From contig NZ_NRQU01000039.1 of NCBI RefSeq assembly GCF_004119495.1, forward strand, positions 1 through 46,931: DNA of 46,931 bases. The letters are read 5' to 3'. Positions 17,792 to 26,160 of the stretch are shown one piece after another; position 1 is the first letter of the stretch; each line of letters starts with the position of its first letter. This DNA is from Flavobacterium sp. YO12. GTDB lineage: Bacteria; Bacteroidota; Bacteroidia; Flavobacteriales; Flavobacteriaceae. The position numbers and the translations under genes were made by a program. The notes below the pieces were generated by a model. It was not told where the DNA came from. It searched no databases and saw only the letters and a program-made list of their open reading frames with translations.

Positions 17792-19345
17792 TTACAGATC
17801 AAATTTTATTCCTTGCGCCAATGGTAAACTAGTAGTATAATTGATTGTATTGGTTTGTCTTCGCATGTATACTTTCCAAGCGTCAGACCCAGATTCTCTT
17901 CCTCCTCCGGTTTCTTTTTCTCCTCCAAAAGCGCCGCCAATTTCAGCGCCGGAAGTTCCTATATTTACATTTGCAATACCACAATCAGAACCTGTAACTG
18001 ATAAAAATAGTTCAGCTTCTCTTAAATTATTGGTCATAATTGCCGATGATAATCCTTGCGCAACACCATTTTGAACAGCGATTGCATTCTCAACGGTTCC
18101 TGAGTATTTAAGTAAATACAATACAGGAGCAAAAGTTTCGTGCTGTACGATTTCGAATGAATTATCTGCCTCAGCAATTGCAGGTTTTACATAACAGCCG
18201 CTTTCGTATCCTTCGCCAGAAAGTACGCCGCCATCCACTAGAATTTTACCTCCTTCGGCAACTACTTTTTCAAGAGCATAGTTGTACATTTCGACAGCTT
18301 GTTTGTCGATTAATGGCCCAACATGATTCTTTTCGTCCAAAGGATTTCCAATACGTAATTGTTTATAAGCCGAAACGATTGCATCTTTTACTTTATCATA
18401 AATACTTTCGTGAATAATTAATCGACGTGTAGATGTACATCTTTGACCTGCAGTTCCTACAGCGCCAAAAACAGCACCAATAACTGTCATTTTAATATCA
18501 GCATCCGGAGTTACAATAATAGCATTGTTTCCGCCCAATTCTAATAACGATTTCCCTAAACGTCCTGCAACAGTCTGTGCGACTATTTTACCCATGCGAG
18601 TAGAACCTGTTGCGGAAATTAACGGAATACGGCTATCATTTGTTAGTATTTCACCAATTTTATAATTGCCGTTGATCAAACATGAAATCCCTTCAGGAAG
18701 ATTGTTTTCTTTGATAACCTCGGCAATAATGTTTTGACAAGCAATTCCGCAAAGAGGTGTTTTTTCAGAGGGTTTCCAAACGCAAACATCACCACAAATC
18801 CAAGCCAGTGCTGTGTTCCAAGCCCAAACCGCTACAGGGAAATTAAATGCCGAAATAATTCCAACGACACCCAAAGAATGGTATTGCTCGTACATTCTAT
18901 GTCCAGGACGCTCAGAATGCATAGTCAAGCCATGAAGCTGACGCGAAAGTCCTACTGCAAAATCGCAGATATCGATCATTTCCTGCACTTCGCCATAACC
19001 TTCCTGCAATGATTTTCCCATTTCATAAGAAACCAGTTTACCTAAAACTTCTTTATTTTTACGCAGCTTTTCGCCAAACTGACGTACAATTTCACCACGT
19101 TGAGGTGCCGGCATTACTCGAAATGTTTTGAAAGCGGTTGTAGCTGCCTCCATTACTTTCTCGTAATCTGCTGCTGTCGAAGTTTTAACTTTAGCAATTA
19201 ATTGTCCGTCAACAGGAGAAAAACTTTCTAGTATTTCTCCGTTCGAAAAGTTATTTAATCCTGTTGACGTTCCTTCGTTAATTTCCTTTATGCCTAATTG
19301 GTCTAAAGCTTCTTTTATTCCAAATTGTAATTCTGTTGTTGTCAT
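17792..19345 (-). CDS. amaB: Alpha-aminoadipate semialdehyde dehydrogenase (ALDH7/antiquitin type), 517 aa
   Basis: The enzyme should oxidise 2-aminoadipate 6-semialdehyde (in equilibrium with piperideine-6-carboxylate) to 2-aminoadipate with NAD(P)+. It is a full-length aldehyde dehydrogenase of the ALDH7A1 group. It has the group's LGVVGIISAFNFPVAVWAWN (158-177), the general base Glu269 in LLELGGNN, and the nucleophile Cys303 in GTAGQRCTSTRR. The chosen start is the ATG at 19345 (MTTTELQ); an in-frame TTG 27 bp upstream is less likely. It is 93 bp downstream of the DUF1338 gene and in the same cluster as the kinase/phospholyase that makes its substrate. A role in lysine breakdown as well as hydroxylysine is possible. 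Confidence 0.88.
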   Translation of the reverse strand: MTTTELQFGIKEALDQLGIKEINEGTSTGLNNFSNGEILESFSPVDGQLIAKVKTSTAADYEKVMEAATTAFKTFRVMPAPQRGEIVRQFGEKLRKNKEVLGKLVSYEMGKSLQEGYGEVQEMIDICDFAVGLSRQLHGLTMHSERPGHRMYEQYHSLGVVGIISAFNFPVAVWAWNTALAWICGDVCVWKPSEKTPLCGIACQNIIAEVIKENNLPEGISCLINGNYKIGEILTNDSRIPLISATGSTRMGKIVAQTVAGRLGKSLLELGGNNAIIVTPDADIKMTVIGAVFGAVGTAGQRCTSTRRLIIHESIYDKVKDAIVSAYKQLRIGNPLDEKNHVGPLIDKQAVEMYNYALEKVVAEGGKILVDGGVLSGEGYESGCYVKPAIAEADNSFEIVQHETFAPVLYLLKYSGTVENAIAVQNGVAQGLSSAIMTNNLREAELFLSVTGSDCGIANVNIGTSGAEIGGAFGGEKETGGGRESGSDAWKVYMRRQTNTINYTTSLPLAQGIKFDL

Positions 19346-19438
19346 TTTGACCTTTTTTGATATGTTATTCAACTCTTATTGGGGATTATAAGAAGTTGAT
19401 TTTTTGATAGGGTAGATTGCTGTGAATCAATCTGAATC

Positions 19439-20251
19439 TTAAGATTTTTGCAGTTTAACATCTGTGCTTTCAAATATTTTATCGGCAGATGAAGCAACAA
19501 ATCCTTGATACAATTCTCCGTTAGACATTGGGTAACGAAGTGCAAATTCATAATAGCAAGATGGAATTTCCAGAGCTCCTTCTTCAAAATCAATTGTATA
19601 CAAATCTGCCAATGTGCTCGATTGCTCTAATAATTGTTCTGGAGTACCTTTAATTTTTCCGCCAGACTCATTCAATTTCCAGCCGTTGTTTTCTAAGAAA
19701 GTGTTCAGCTCCTCTAATGTTTCAAAATCTTTTAAAGCATTGGTATTTATAGTAAAGTGATTGGCTCTAAAACCGTAAACGTACATCCAAGCTGCATATT
19801 CAGATTCACTTAATAATGATTTATAGATTTTCTGTGAATTTGCCTTCCAAACAGAACCGCTTAAAACTAGTTCAGGATTTTTGAAGGTATCATCATCACA
19901 GCTGTTCAAAATGTCTTTTACAGTTTCCTGCAATTCAGCAGAACATTTTTCTAATTCCAATTCAGAAATAAAAATTCTTGGGGCGTCTTTATCTGTAGCG
20001 TGTTCATAATGCTTGGCAAATAATTTTTTAGTTTCAAAATTGTATTCTCCTTTTGCTTCGTAACCAACATTTAAGAAAGGTTTTTCTAATACCTCTATAT
20101 TAATACGTTTATCATTAAAAGTTCGAATTGCGATATGGTCATTTTTTATTACTTCACCTTTTTCTTCTAATAATTCATGAATTTTTTTTGCTGATGGAGT
20201 GATAGCAGCATACTGCTCCCATAGTTTTGTAAGTAGTTGATCTTTATTCAT
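19439..20251 (-). CDS. hglS: DUF1338/HglS-type 2-oxoadipate dioxygenase-decarboxylase, 270 aa
   Basis: This is a short-form member of the DUF1338 family. The family enzyme HglS (Pseudomonas YdcJ) turns 2-oxoadipate plus O2 into D-2-hydroxyglutarate and CO2 with Fe(II). Candidate metal ligands are His39 (NDHIAIRTF), His165 (FRANHFTIN) and Glu235 (CYYEFALRY). The 70-residue His-to-Glu distance resembles the 68 in HglS as I recall it (His226 to Glu294). The chain is shorter than the ~460-residue Pseudomonas form. It is the first gene after the divergent Lrp-regulated promoter. Its product would be used by the YdiJ-like dehydrogenase at the far end of the cluster. Confidence 0.82.
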   Translation of the reverse strand: MNKDQLLTKLWEQYAAITPSAKKIHELLEEKGEVIKNDHIAIRTFNDKRINIEVLEKPFLNVGYEAKGEYNFETKKLFAKHYEHATDKDAPRIFISELELEKCSAELQETVKDILNSCDDDTFKNPELVLSGSVWKANSQKIYKSLLSESEYAAWMYVYGFRANHFTINTNALKDFETLEELNTFLENNGWKLNESGGKIKGTPEQLLEQSSTLADLYTIDFEEGALEIPSCYYEFALRYPMSNGELYQGFVASSADKIFESTDVKLQKS

Positions 20252-20283
20252 TTTGGTTCTGTTAAAAATGTGTGATTATGACA

Positions 20284-20315
20284 CAAATCTATATAAAATG
20301 GTGTTATTATAACAA
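20284..20315 (-). promoter_or_regulatory. Promoter of the hydroxylysine cluster with Lrp-type palindrome
   Basis: On the minus strand, TTG (20313-20315), a 21-nt spacer and TAGATTTG (20284-20291) match the Bacteroidota -33/-7 pattern, 33 bp before the DUF1338 start. A perfect palindrome TGTTATTATAACA (20302-20314) sits on the spacer and -33 element. Binding there by the divergent Lrp/AsnC protein would block or tune this promoter. Confidence 0.65.
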
Positions 20316-20364
20316 TGTGTGTACGTGATTATTAATAATTAGACATTTCGTGATTGTTTTTTTG

Positions 20365-20372
20365 TAATTTTG
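20365..20372 (+). promoter_or_regulatory. Possible -7 element of the Lrp/AsnC gene
   Basis: TAATTTTG is a perfect TAnnTTTG match 68 bp before the ATG at 20440. No TTG sits at the expected -33 distance. Confidence 0.4.
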
Positions 20373-20439
20373 ACACTTTAAATGCTGGAATCAGCTTTAG
20401 AATTGTCAAAATAGTATAATCAATCCAAAAAAATGAGCC

Positions 20440-20910
20440 ATGGCAAGTACAAAAAACAATGAAAATACTGACTATTTAGATAAAGAAATCATCAAAAAAC
20501 TTAGTGAAAACGGAAGAGTGCCATTTTCTGATTTAGCTAAAGAATTAAACATATCAAACTCGCTCGTACATTTAAGGGTCAGAAAATTGCAGGAGTCTGG
20601 AATTATTACCGGATTTTCGGTAAAACTGAATGCCAAAGAACTTGGTTATGAAACGGTTACCTATACAGGGATTGTTACTAAAGAAGCGCGTTTTTCTTAC
20701 TCAATTGCTGAAAAATTGAAAGAAATTCCTGAAGTAATCGAATGCCATTGGGTTTCTGGAAAATATGCTTTATTTATAAAAATTGTGTCCTATAATAATG
20801 AAGAACTTCGTAAAATTTTATACGAGCAAATTCATCAAATTGAAGGCGTAGGAAGCACAGATTCTTTCTTCTCATTTGGTTCAGCTTTTGAAAAAAATGT
20901 GCCCGTATAA
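20440..20910 (+). CDS. Lrp/AsnC-family transcriptional regulator, 156 aa
   Basis: This is a feast/famine-type DNA-binding regulator that binds an amino acid or its derivative. Residues about 12-60 form the AsnC helix-turn-helix (LDKEIIKKLSENGRVPFSDLAKELNISNSLVHLRVRKLQESGIITGF). Residues 70-145 form the RAM ligand domain (ECHWVSGKYALFIKIV). Length is typical. It is divergent from the hydroxylysine cluster with a 188-bp shared region holding promoter elements and a palindrome. It probably senses lysine, hydroxylysine or aminoadipate and controls that cluster; Lrp-type proteins often control lysine and proline catabolism. Ligand and sign of control are inferred. Confidence 0.92.
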   Translation: MASTKNNENTDYLDKEIIKKLSENGRVPFSDLAKELNISNSLVHLRVRKLQESGIITGFSVKLNAKELGYETVTYTGIVTKEARFSYSIAEKLKEIPEVIECHWVSGKYALFIKIVSYNNEELRKILYEQIHQIEGVGSTDSFFSFGSAFEKNVPV

Positions 20911-20960
20911 TAAATTAAAAAACGCTCACTAGAGTTGTTTTGTAGAGACAATAAAAAAGC

Positions 20961-21059
20961 AACACAGATTGCACTAATTGTCACTAACTTGTTTGTGAAA
21001 TTAATTTCACAAACAAGATTAAACTATTAAAATTGGTGTAAATTGGTGCAATTTGTGTT
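20961..21059. repeat. Nested palindromes, family C, copy 2
   Basis: The outer 19-bp arms at 20961-20979 and 21041-21059 match at 17 of 19 positions. They enclose a perfect 30-bp palindrome at 20988-21017 (15-bp arms, no loop). The outer arm read on the minus strand resembles the repeat at 8531-8608. It lies between two convergent genes. Confidence 0.85.
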
Positions 21060-21090
21060 CAAAATTGATTTGTAATAGTCATGTCTATAT

Positions 21091-21124
21091 AATGTGGCTG
21101 AAGAAAGTTTTCTTCAGCCACATT
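21091..21124. terminator. Strong terminator hairpin between convergent genes
   Basis: There are perfect 16-bp arms (21091-21106 and 21109-21124) around a 2-nt loop, with a T-run to 21128 on the plus strand. It begins 2 bp past the S37 peptidase stop, so it likely ends that transcript and can block plus-strand read-through. Confidence 0.85.
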
Positions 21125-21126
21125 TT

Positions 21127-22434
21127 TTAGTTTAAGTTTGGTTGTTCTGTTAACCATCTTGTCAGTGTATTCATTATTTTGTCTTGATCCTGCTCTGAAA
21201 AGTTTTTTATTCTAGTGGCATGACTGCCGCCGGCTAAAACCATTTTTAAAGCATCAAGATTTGAATTAGGAGTTGGAGAACAAGATTCCCAAGTGTCATA
21301 GCCTCCATAAATGTAAAGTATTTTTGAACCTTTCGTTTCTACATAATCCCTCACTTTTTTAATGTATTTTGGATTGTAGGTTATTCGAACATCTTTTGGA
21401 GCAAAACGATTGTTTGAAGTGCTTTTTACAGTCGTCAATAAATCTTTAACCGGTGTAAAATCAAATCCGTAATACCCTAGTTCGCTCATGTGCTGGTAAT
21501 ACGACGGTAATAAATCATAATAGTTTTTGTCGTTGTAATAACCAATTCCAACAATTTTGTTCATATAATCAAACAGCGTTTTTGATGATGCTGTGTTGTT
21601 GGGAATATCTTCACATTTTCCTCCCCATTGCCAGAACGAAAAAGGAAATTCAAGAACGCCATATTCTAAAGCTTCATCAAAAGAAACCTCAGTAAAAGTC
21701 ATTTTTTCTTGTTCAGCATACGCTTTTATTTCTTTAAGAAGTGCTGTTCTGTTTTGTAATAAAGTACGCTGAAAATCAACTATTTTTTTACGGCATTCTG
21801 CAGTTCCTACAGTTGCCAGATGCTGTTCGATTCTAGGATCTTCCTGTGTGTTTATTAAAGGAGCCACATACGGAACCGCAACATCAATATCATTAGGATA
21901 TTTCGATTTGTAAATTAAGGTCGTTTCTCCGCCTTTACTAATTCCAGTCGAAATCCATTTTCCTGTATACAATTGTTTCAATTTTGTTACAATCGAATGA
22001 TAATCTTCGATCGCTTGATCATTGGTTAAATATTCCCATTGAATTGGGTTTGGTCTCGAGTTTCCGTAAAAACGATATTCAACAATTACCTGATTCGTAT
22101 GCAGTAAAGAACTCAGCTCCGTTTTTTTATAGCGTGCTGCATAACCTTCAGTTTCAATCACCATTGGACTTTTAAAATCTAAATGCGATAAATAAACATA
22201 ATGTTTAAAAGTTCCTTTTTTCGGATTATTGTAGTCTAAAGGTTCGTTAAGAACTAATTGATACGACTCGCTAAAACCGTCAAGATTTTTAGTTTTTGTA
22301 ATAGCAGCATCCGGAAATAATTCCTTCAATTTGCCTTCTAAGCTCGTTTGAGCTGTGGTTTCAGTTTGAGCAAAACTAGTACAGAATGTCAAGGAAACAG
22401 TCAGTACTACTAAAATGTGTTTTAACTTTTTCAT
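21127..22434 (-). CDS. S37-family prolyl-type tri/tetrapeptidyl aminopeptidase, exported, 435 aa
   Basis: This is a secreted or periplasmic serine exopeptidase of the PS-10/S37 family. Known Streptomyces members remove tri- or tetrapeptides that end in proline. The signal peptide is residues 1-23 (TSFA-Q). An alpha/beta-hydrolase fold follows: nucleophile Ser166 in STGISKGGE, aspartate Asp380 in YGGYDTW and histidine His405 in GGSHATR. An EYRFYGNSRPNP stretch at 119-130 is typical of S28/S37 enzymes. It is divergent from the 3-hydroxyproline genes. A role in trimming Gly-Pro-rich collagen peptides is inferred from specificity and context. Confidence 0.85.
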   Translation of the reverse strand: MKKLKHILVVLTVSLTFCTSFAQTETTAQTSLEGKLKELFPDAAITKTKNLDGFSESYQLVLNEPLDYNNPKKGTFKHYVYLSHLDFKSPMVIETEGYAARYKKTELSSLLHTNQVIVEYRFYGNSRPNPIQWEYLTNDQAIEDYHSIVTKLKQLYTGKWISTGISKGGETTLIYKSKYPNDIDVAVPYVAPLINTQEDPRIEQHLATVGTAECRKKIVDFQRTLLQNRTALLKEIKAYAEQEKMTFTEVSFDEALEYGVLEFPFSFWQWGGKCEDIPNNTASSKTLFDYMNKIVGIGYYNDKNYYDLLPSYYQHMSELGYYGFDFTPVKDLLTTVKSTSNNRFAPKDVRITYNPKYIKKVRDYVETKGSKILYIYGGYDTWESCSPTPNSNLDALKMVLAGGSHATRIKNFSEQDQDKIMNTLTRWLTEQPNLN

Positions 22435-22588
22435 TATTTTTTAAAATTGTTTTTTATAAAAATAGGCTCATAAAGCCTAATCAATTTGTACTATATTAAC
22501 CTTAAGTTGGTGTATGTTATCTGATTTTAAGTGAAATAGTATTATCATAAAATAATCTTCTATTTTTAGTAAAATTTCAACAAAATAC

Positions 22589-23563
22589 ATGGAACCTATA
22601 CAACTTATTTCAGATCATTTCATTGAAGAAAAATGTAATTTTAAAGAACTTATAGAAAGACTTCGAGCTGGGTTTTCGACTTCGGCAATCCAAGTTCCTA
22701 TGCGTCATCATCATGATTATCCTAATCCCGCAGAAGAGAAAGATTCGACATTATTGCTAATGCCGGCGTTTCAAGCAGGTAAAGATTTAGGAGTAAAAAT
22801 AGTTACCGTAAGTCCTAATAATGGTAAATATGATTTGCCTTCAATACAAGGAACTTATATTTATCTCGATGGACATAAAGGAAACATAAAAGCAATTCTT
22901 GATGCAAAATCATTAACAGGAAAACGAACCGCAGCGACATCTGCATTGGCAAGCAGTTATCTTTCTCGAAAAGAGTCTTCTTCTATGCTGATGATTGGAA
23001 CAGGAGCATTAGCCATAAATTTGATTCAGGCGCATGCAAGCGTAAGACCTATAAAAGAGGTCTATGTTTGGGGAAGAACTATAGAAAAAGCACAATTGGT
23101 TTGCGATGCAGTTAAAAATTCTTCGCTTATCTGTAAACCAGTTTCAACTGTTGAAGAAGTTATTTCTCAAGTAGATATTATTTCGGCAGCAACTTTATCG
23201 CCTGTTCCGCTTGTTTTTGGAAAATGGCTGAAAGCAGGACAGCATTTAGATTTGGTTGGCGCATATAAAAAAGATATGCGTGAAGCAGACGATGAAGCTG
23301 TTTTAAAATCGAGTATATTTTTGGATACTTATCAAGGCGGACTTAAGGAAAGCGGCGATATTTTGATTCCGTTGACAAGTGGAATTATCACCAAAGAAAC
23401 AATCAAAGCAGATTTGTTTGAACTGTGCGGCAATACAAAAGCGGGCAGAACATCTGATACTGAAATTACCTATTTTAAATCCGTTGGACACGCCTTAGAA
23501 GATCTTGTTGCAGCTGGATATTTTTATGAAGAGTATAATTTAAAAACACAAAAAAATGTCTAA
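22589..23563 (+). CDS. Delta1-pyrroline-2-carboxylate reductase-like (ornithine cyclodeaminase/mu-crystallin family), 324 aa
   Basis: The family includes ornithine cyclodeaminase and NAD(P)H-dependent ketimine reductases. The Rossmann motif GTGALA is at about residues 132-137 (MLMIGTGALAINLIQAHA), then EVYVWGRT. The early KIVTVSPNN, GTYIYLDG and LTGKRTAATSALAS patterns match the family core. Its stop overlaps the start of the trans-3-hydroxyproline dehydratase gene by 8 bp, so the two are translationally linked. That dehydratase makes delta1-pyrroline-2-carboxylate, so this enzyme most likely reduces it to L-proline. A true ornithine cyclodeaminase is less likely given this partner. Confidence 0.87.
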   Translation: MEPIQLISDHFIEEKCNFKELIERLRAGFSTSAIQVPMRHHHDYPNPAEEKDSTLLLMPAFQAGKDLGVKIVTVSPNNGKYDLPSIQGTYIYLDGHKGNIKAILDAKSLTGKRTAATSALASSYLSRKESSSMLMIGTGALAINLIQAHASVRPIKEVYVWGRTIEKAQLVCDAVKNSSLICKPVSTVEEVISQVDIISAATLSPVPLVFGKWLKAGQHLDLVGAYKKDMREADDEAVLKSSIFLDTYQGGLKESGDILIPLTSGIITKETIKADLFELCGNTKAGRTSDTEITYFKSVGHALEDLVAAGYFYEEYNLKTQKNV

Positions 23564-24623
23564 AACCTACCAAAATATTTGTAATAATATTGATTATAAA
23601 GCAGAGGCAGATGTACTGCAGATAAAAACAATTGATATGCATACAGGCGGTGAGCCGTTGCGTGTGATTGTTTCTGGTTTTCCAAAATTAAAAGGAAATA
23701 CTGTTTTAGAATACCGAAGAGATATAAAAGAAAACTACGATTATTTAAGAACAGCATTGATGTTTGAACCTCGCGGTCATGCTGATATGTACGGTTGTAT
23801 TTTGCTTCCGCCAAATGATGATGATGCCGATTTTGGTATTCTTTTCATGCATAATGAAGGATACAGCAGTATGTGCGGTCATGCGGTTATTGCGATAAGC
23901 ACTTTGGCAGCAAAAATGAATTGGATTTCAATAAAAGAAGGTGAGAATGAATTGAAAATTGATGCTCCGTGTGGTCGAATTTTTTCGTTTGTAAACATTT
24001 TAAATGGAGAAGTAACAGGAGTGAGGTTTCATTGCGTACCTAGTTTTGTTGTAGGTTTAGATCGTGTTGTAAATGTTCAGGGCGTTGGCAATGTTGTTTA
24101 TGATTTGGCTTATGGCGGCGCTTTTTATGCTTATGTTGATTTGAGGAAAAATACGCATTTGAATTTTGGTTTAACCGAAGAAAATTACCGTACGATTATT
24201 CAAAATGGCGTCGATATAAAACATGCGGTAATGGATCAGGATAAAGAAATTCAGCATCCGTTTGAGGAGGATTTGAGTTTTTTATACGGCACTATTTTTA
24301 TTGATGAACCACAGCATATTTCTAATCACAGTCGAAACGTTTGTGTTTTTGCCGATGGAGAAGTTGATCGTTCTCCAACTGGTTCCGGTGTTTCTGGAAG
24401 AATTGCGATTGAAAATGCTAGAAATGCCATAAATTTGAATGAATTTATTACAATAGAAAGCATAACAGGAAGTACTTTTACAGGATCTCTTGTTAGAGAA
24501 GAGAAATTTGGCCCTTTTAAAGCGGTAATTCCGCAAGTAGAAGGAACAGCTTTTGTAACCGGAGTAAACACATTTTTAATAGATCCAAAAGATCCTATGA
24601 AAAATGGCTTTATACTTAGATAA
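23556..24623 (+). CDS. trans-3-hydroxy-L-proline dehydratase (proline racemase family), 355 aa
   Basis: This is a proline-racemase-fold enzyme that should dehydrate trans-3-hydroxy-L-proline to delta1-pyrroline-2-carboxylate. The first catalytic residue is kept as Cys107 in MCGHAVIA. The second position is Thr275 in DRSPTGSGVSGR instead of cysteine. This Cys/Thr pair marks the dehydratase subgroup (human L3HYPDH) and excludes a two-base racemase or epimerase. TIDMHTGGEPLR at 25-36 and FEPRGHADMYG at 70-80 are family motifs. It overlaps the preceding reductase gene by 8 bp. Trans-3-hydroxyproline is a minor collagen residue, so the pair would return it to proline. Confidence 0.92.
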   Translation: MSKTYQNICNNIDYKAEADVLQIKTIDMHTGGEPLRVIVSGFPKLKGNTVLEYRRDIKENYDYLRTALMFEPRGHADMYGCILLPPNDDDADFGILFMHNEGYSSMCGHAVIAISTLAAKMNWISIKEGENELKIDAPCGRIFSFVNILNGEVTGVRFHCVPSFVVGLDRVVNVQGVGNVVYDLAYGGAFYAYVDLRKNTHLNFGLTEENYRTIIQNGVDIKHAVMDQDKEIQHPFEEDLSFLYGTIFIDEPQHISNHSRNVCVFADGEVDRSPTGSGVSGRIAIENARNAINLNEFITIESITGSTFTGSLVREEKFGPFKAVIPQVEGTAFVTGVNTFLIDPKDPMKNGFILR

Positions 24624-24657
24624 TTAAAAAGTTTAGCATAATTGCTTAAAATTATTT

Positions 24658-24797
24658 AACACATAGAAACATAGGTTTATTTTATTGGATAAAAGATTAA
24701 AATAAATGACACATCATTTACACATAGAGTCTCTATGTGCATTCATGTAAAGTGAAACGCCTTTTTACGCGACAAAAAAGCTATGTTTCTATGTGTT
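24658..24797. repeat. Palindromic repeat, family B, copy 1
   Basis: Perfect 17-bp inverted ends AACACATAGAAACATAG (24658-24674) and complement (24781-24797) surround about 105 bp that contains AAGTGAAACGCCTTTTT. The same ends and inner motif recur at 42873-43020. No coding region is inside. Confidence 0.9.
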
Positions 24798-24860
24798 GAA
24801 AGTAATCGCGCCCAACGGGTTTAGATAATTTAATTAATCAATTTTTAAAAAATATATAAA

Positions 24861-26072
24861 ATGACAATTGGTATAGGAGGCTCAACTGCTGCTACGGAGT
24901 TAGAGAAAATCGAAAATATGACATTGGATGTAAAGCCAATTCAGCTAGAAGAATATTCGGCGCGTTTAAAAAAAGCAGTTACGATTATGAAAGACAGCAA
25001 CGTAAAAGTGCTGTACGTTAATGCAGGAACAAACCTTTATTATTTTACGGGAACGAAATGGAATCCGTCAGAAAGAATGGTGGGCGCTTTATTGTACGAT
25101 GATGGAACACTGGATTATATTGTTCCAAAGTTTGAAGAAGGTACTTTTAAAAAATACATGCAATTAAACGGAAAAATTAATTGTTGGGAAGAGCACGAAT
25201 CTCCTTATGCTTTGATGGGAGAATTATTGAAAGGTAAAAATATCCTAAACGGAAATATTGCAATAGACGAGTCGGCTCCTTATTTTTTGGTTGATGGTGT
25301 GGTAAAAACAAATCAGTCTTATGCTATTGTCAATGCACTTTCTATTACATCAGCTTGTCGTATGCAAAAATCGGCTAACGAAATTGCAATTATTCAAAGA
25401 GCAAAAGATATTACAATGGTTGTACAACGTGCAGCTGCAAAAATTTTAAGACCTGGAATTACGGCTGCTGAGGTTACTAAATTTATAAATGAAGCGCACA
25501 TAAAAGCAGGTGCTGTTTCTGGTTCTTATTTTTGTATTGTTTTATTTGCTGATGATACACAATATCCGCATGGTGTTTCTGTACCTCAGGATTTAAAAGA
25601 AAATGGGGCGGTAATTATAGATACGGGTTGTAAATTAGAAGGGTATATCTCGGATATTACCAGATCGTATTCATACGGAACTCCGTCTGAAGAATATAAA
25701 ACGATTTGGAATTTAGAAAGAGCAGCGCAGCATGCGGCTTTTGAAGCGGCTCAAATAGGAGCGTCATGCGGATCTGTTGATGATGCAGCTAGAAAAACAT
25801 TGGTAGAAGCAGGTTTAGGTCCAGATTATAACTTACCGGGATTGCCGCATAGAGTTGGGCACGGAACAGGTTTAGATATTCATGAATATCCATATTTAGT
25901 AAGAGGCAGTAAAATTGAGCTTCTTGAAGGAATGGTGGTTAGTAACGAACCAATGATTTGTATTCCAGGAAAATTCGGAATTCGTCACGAAGACCATTTT
26001 TACATGACAGAAAACGGGCCAAAATGGTTTACAACGCCAATGGAAAGTGTTGAAAATCCATTTGGGTATTAA
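24861..26072 (+). CDS. M24-family Xaa-Pro peptidase (prolidase-like), 403 aa
   Basis: This is a pita-bread metallopeptidase of the M24 creatinase/prolidase type. The N-terminal creatinase-like domain is about residues 25-165. The catalytic domain (170-395) has all five metal ligands: Asp254 and Asp265 (VIIDTGCKLEGYISDITRSY), His334 (RVGHGTGLDIHE), Glu363 (SNEPMI) and Glu377 (GIRHEDHF). There is no signal peptide, so it should be cytoplasmic. It lies 237 bp after the 3-hydroxyproline genes on the same strand, separated by a palindromic repeat, so co-transcription is unsure. Cleavage of Xaa-Pro or Xaa-Hyp dipeptides from collagen is inferred. Confidence 0.87.
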   Translation: MTIGIGGSTAATELEKIENMTLDVKPIQLEEYSARLKKAVTIMKDSNVKVLYVNAGTNLYYFTGTKWNPSERMVGALLYDDGTLDYIVPKFEEGTFKKYMQLNGKINCWEEHESPYALMGELLKGKNILNGNIAIDESAPYFLVDGVVKTNQSYAIVNALSITSACRMQKSANEIAIIQRAKDITMVVQRAAAKILRPGITAAEVTKFINEAHIKAGAVSGSYFCIVLFADDTQYPHGVSVPQDLKENGAVIIDTGCKLEGYISDITRSYSYGTPSEEYKTIWNLERAAQHAAFEAAQIGASCGSVDDAARKTLVEAGLGPDYNLPGLPHRVGHGTGLDIHEYPYLVRGSKIELLEGMVVSNEPMICIPGKFGIRHEDHFYMTENGPKWFTTPMESVENPFGY

Positions 26073-26160
26073 GTACAACAAACACAAATTAATTCGTAAA
26101 AATTAGTGTTTAAATTATATTGTTTTGCATGAAGTCTTTATGATTAATGGTATAAAATGA

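Noticed and set aside
22517..22546. Two TTATC boxes between the S37 and reductase genes, like the hydroxyproline operator
   Set aside because: The spacing is 25 bp rather than 21, and no TAnnTTTG element lies at the 35-bp offset for either gene.
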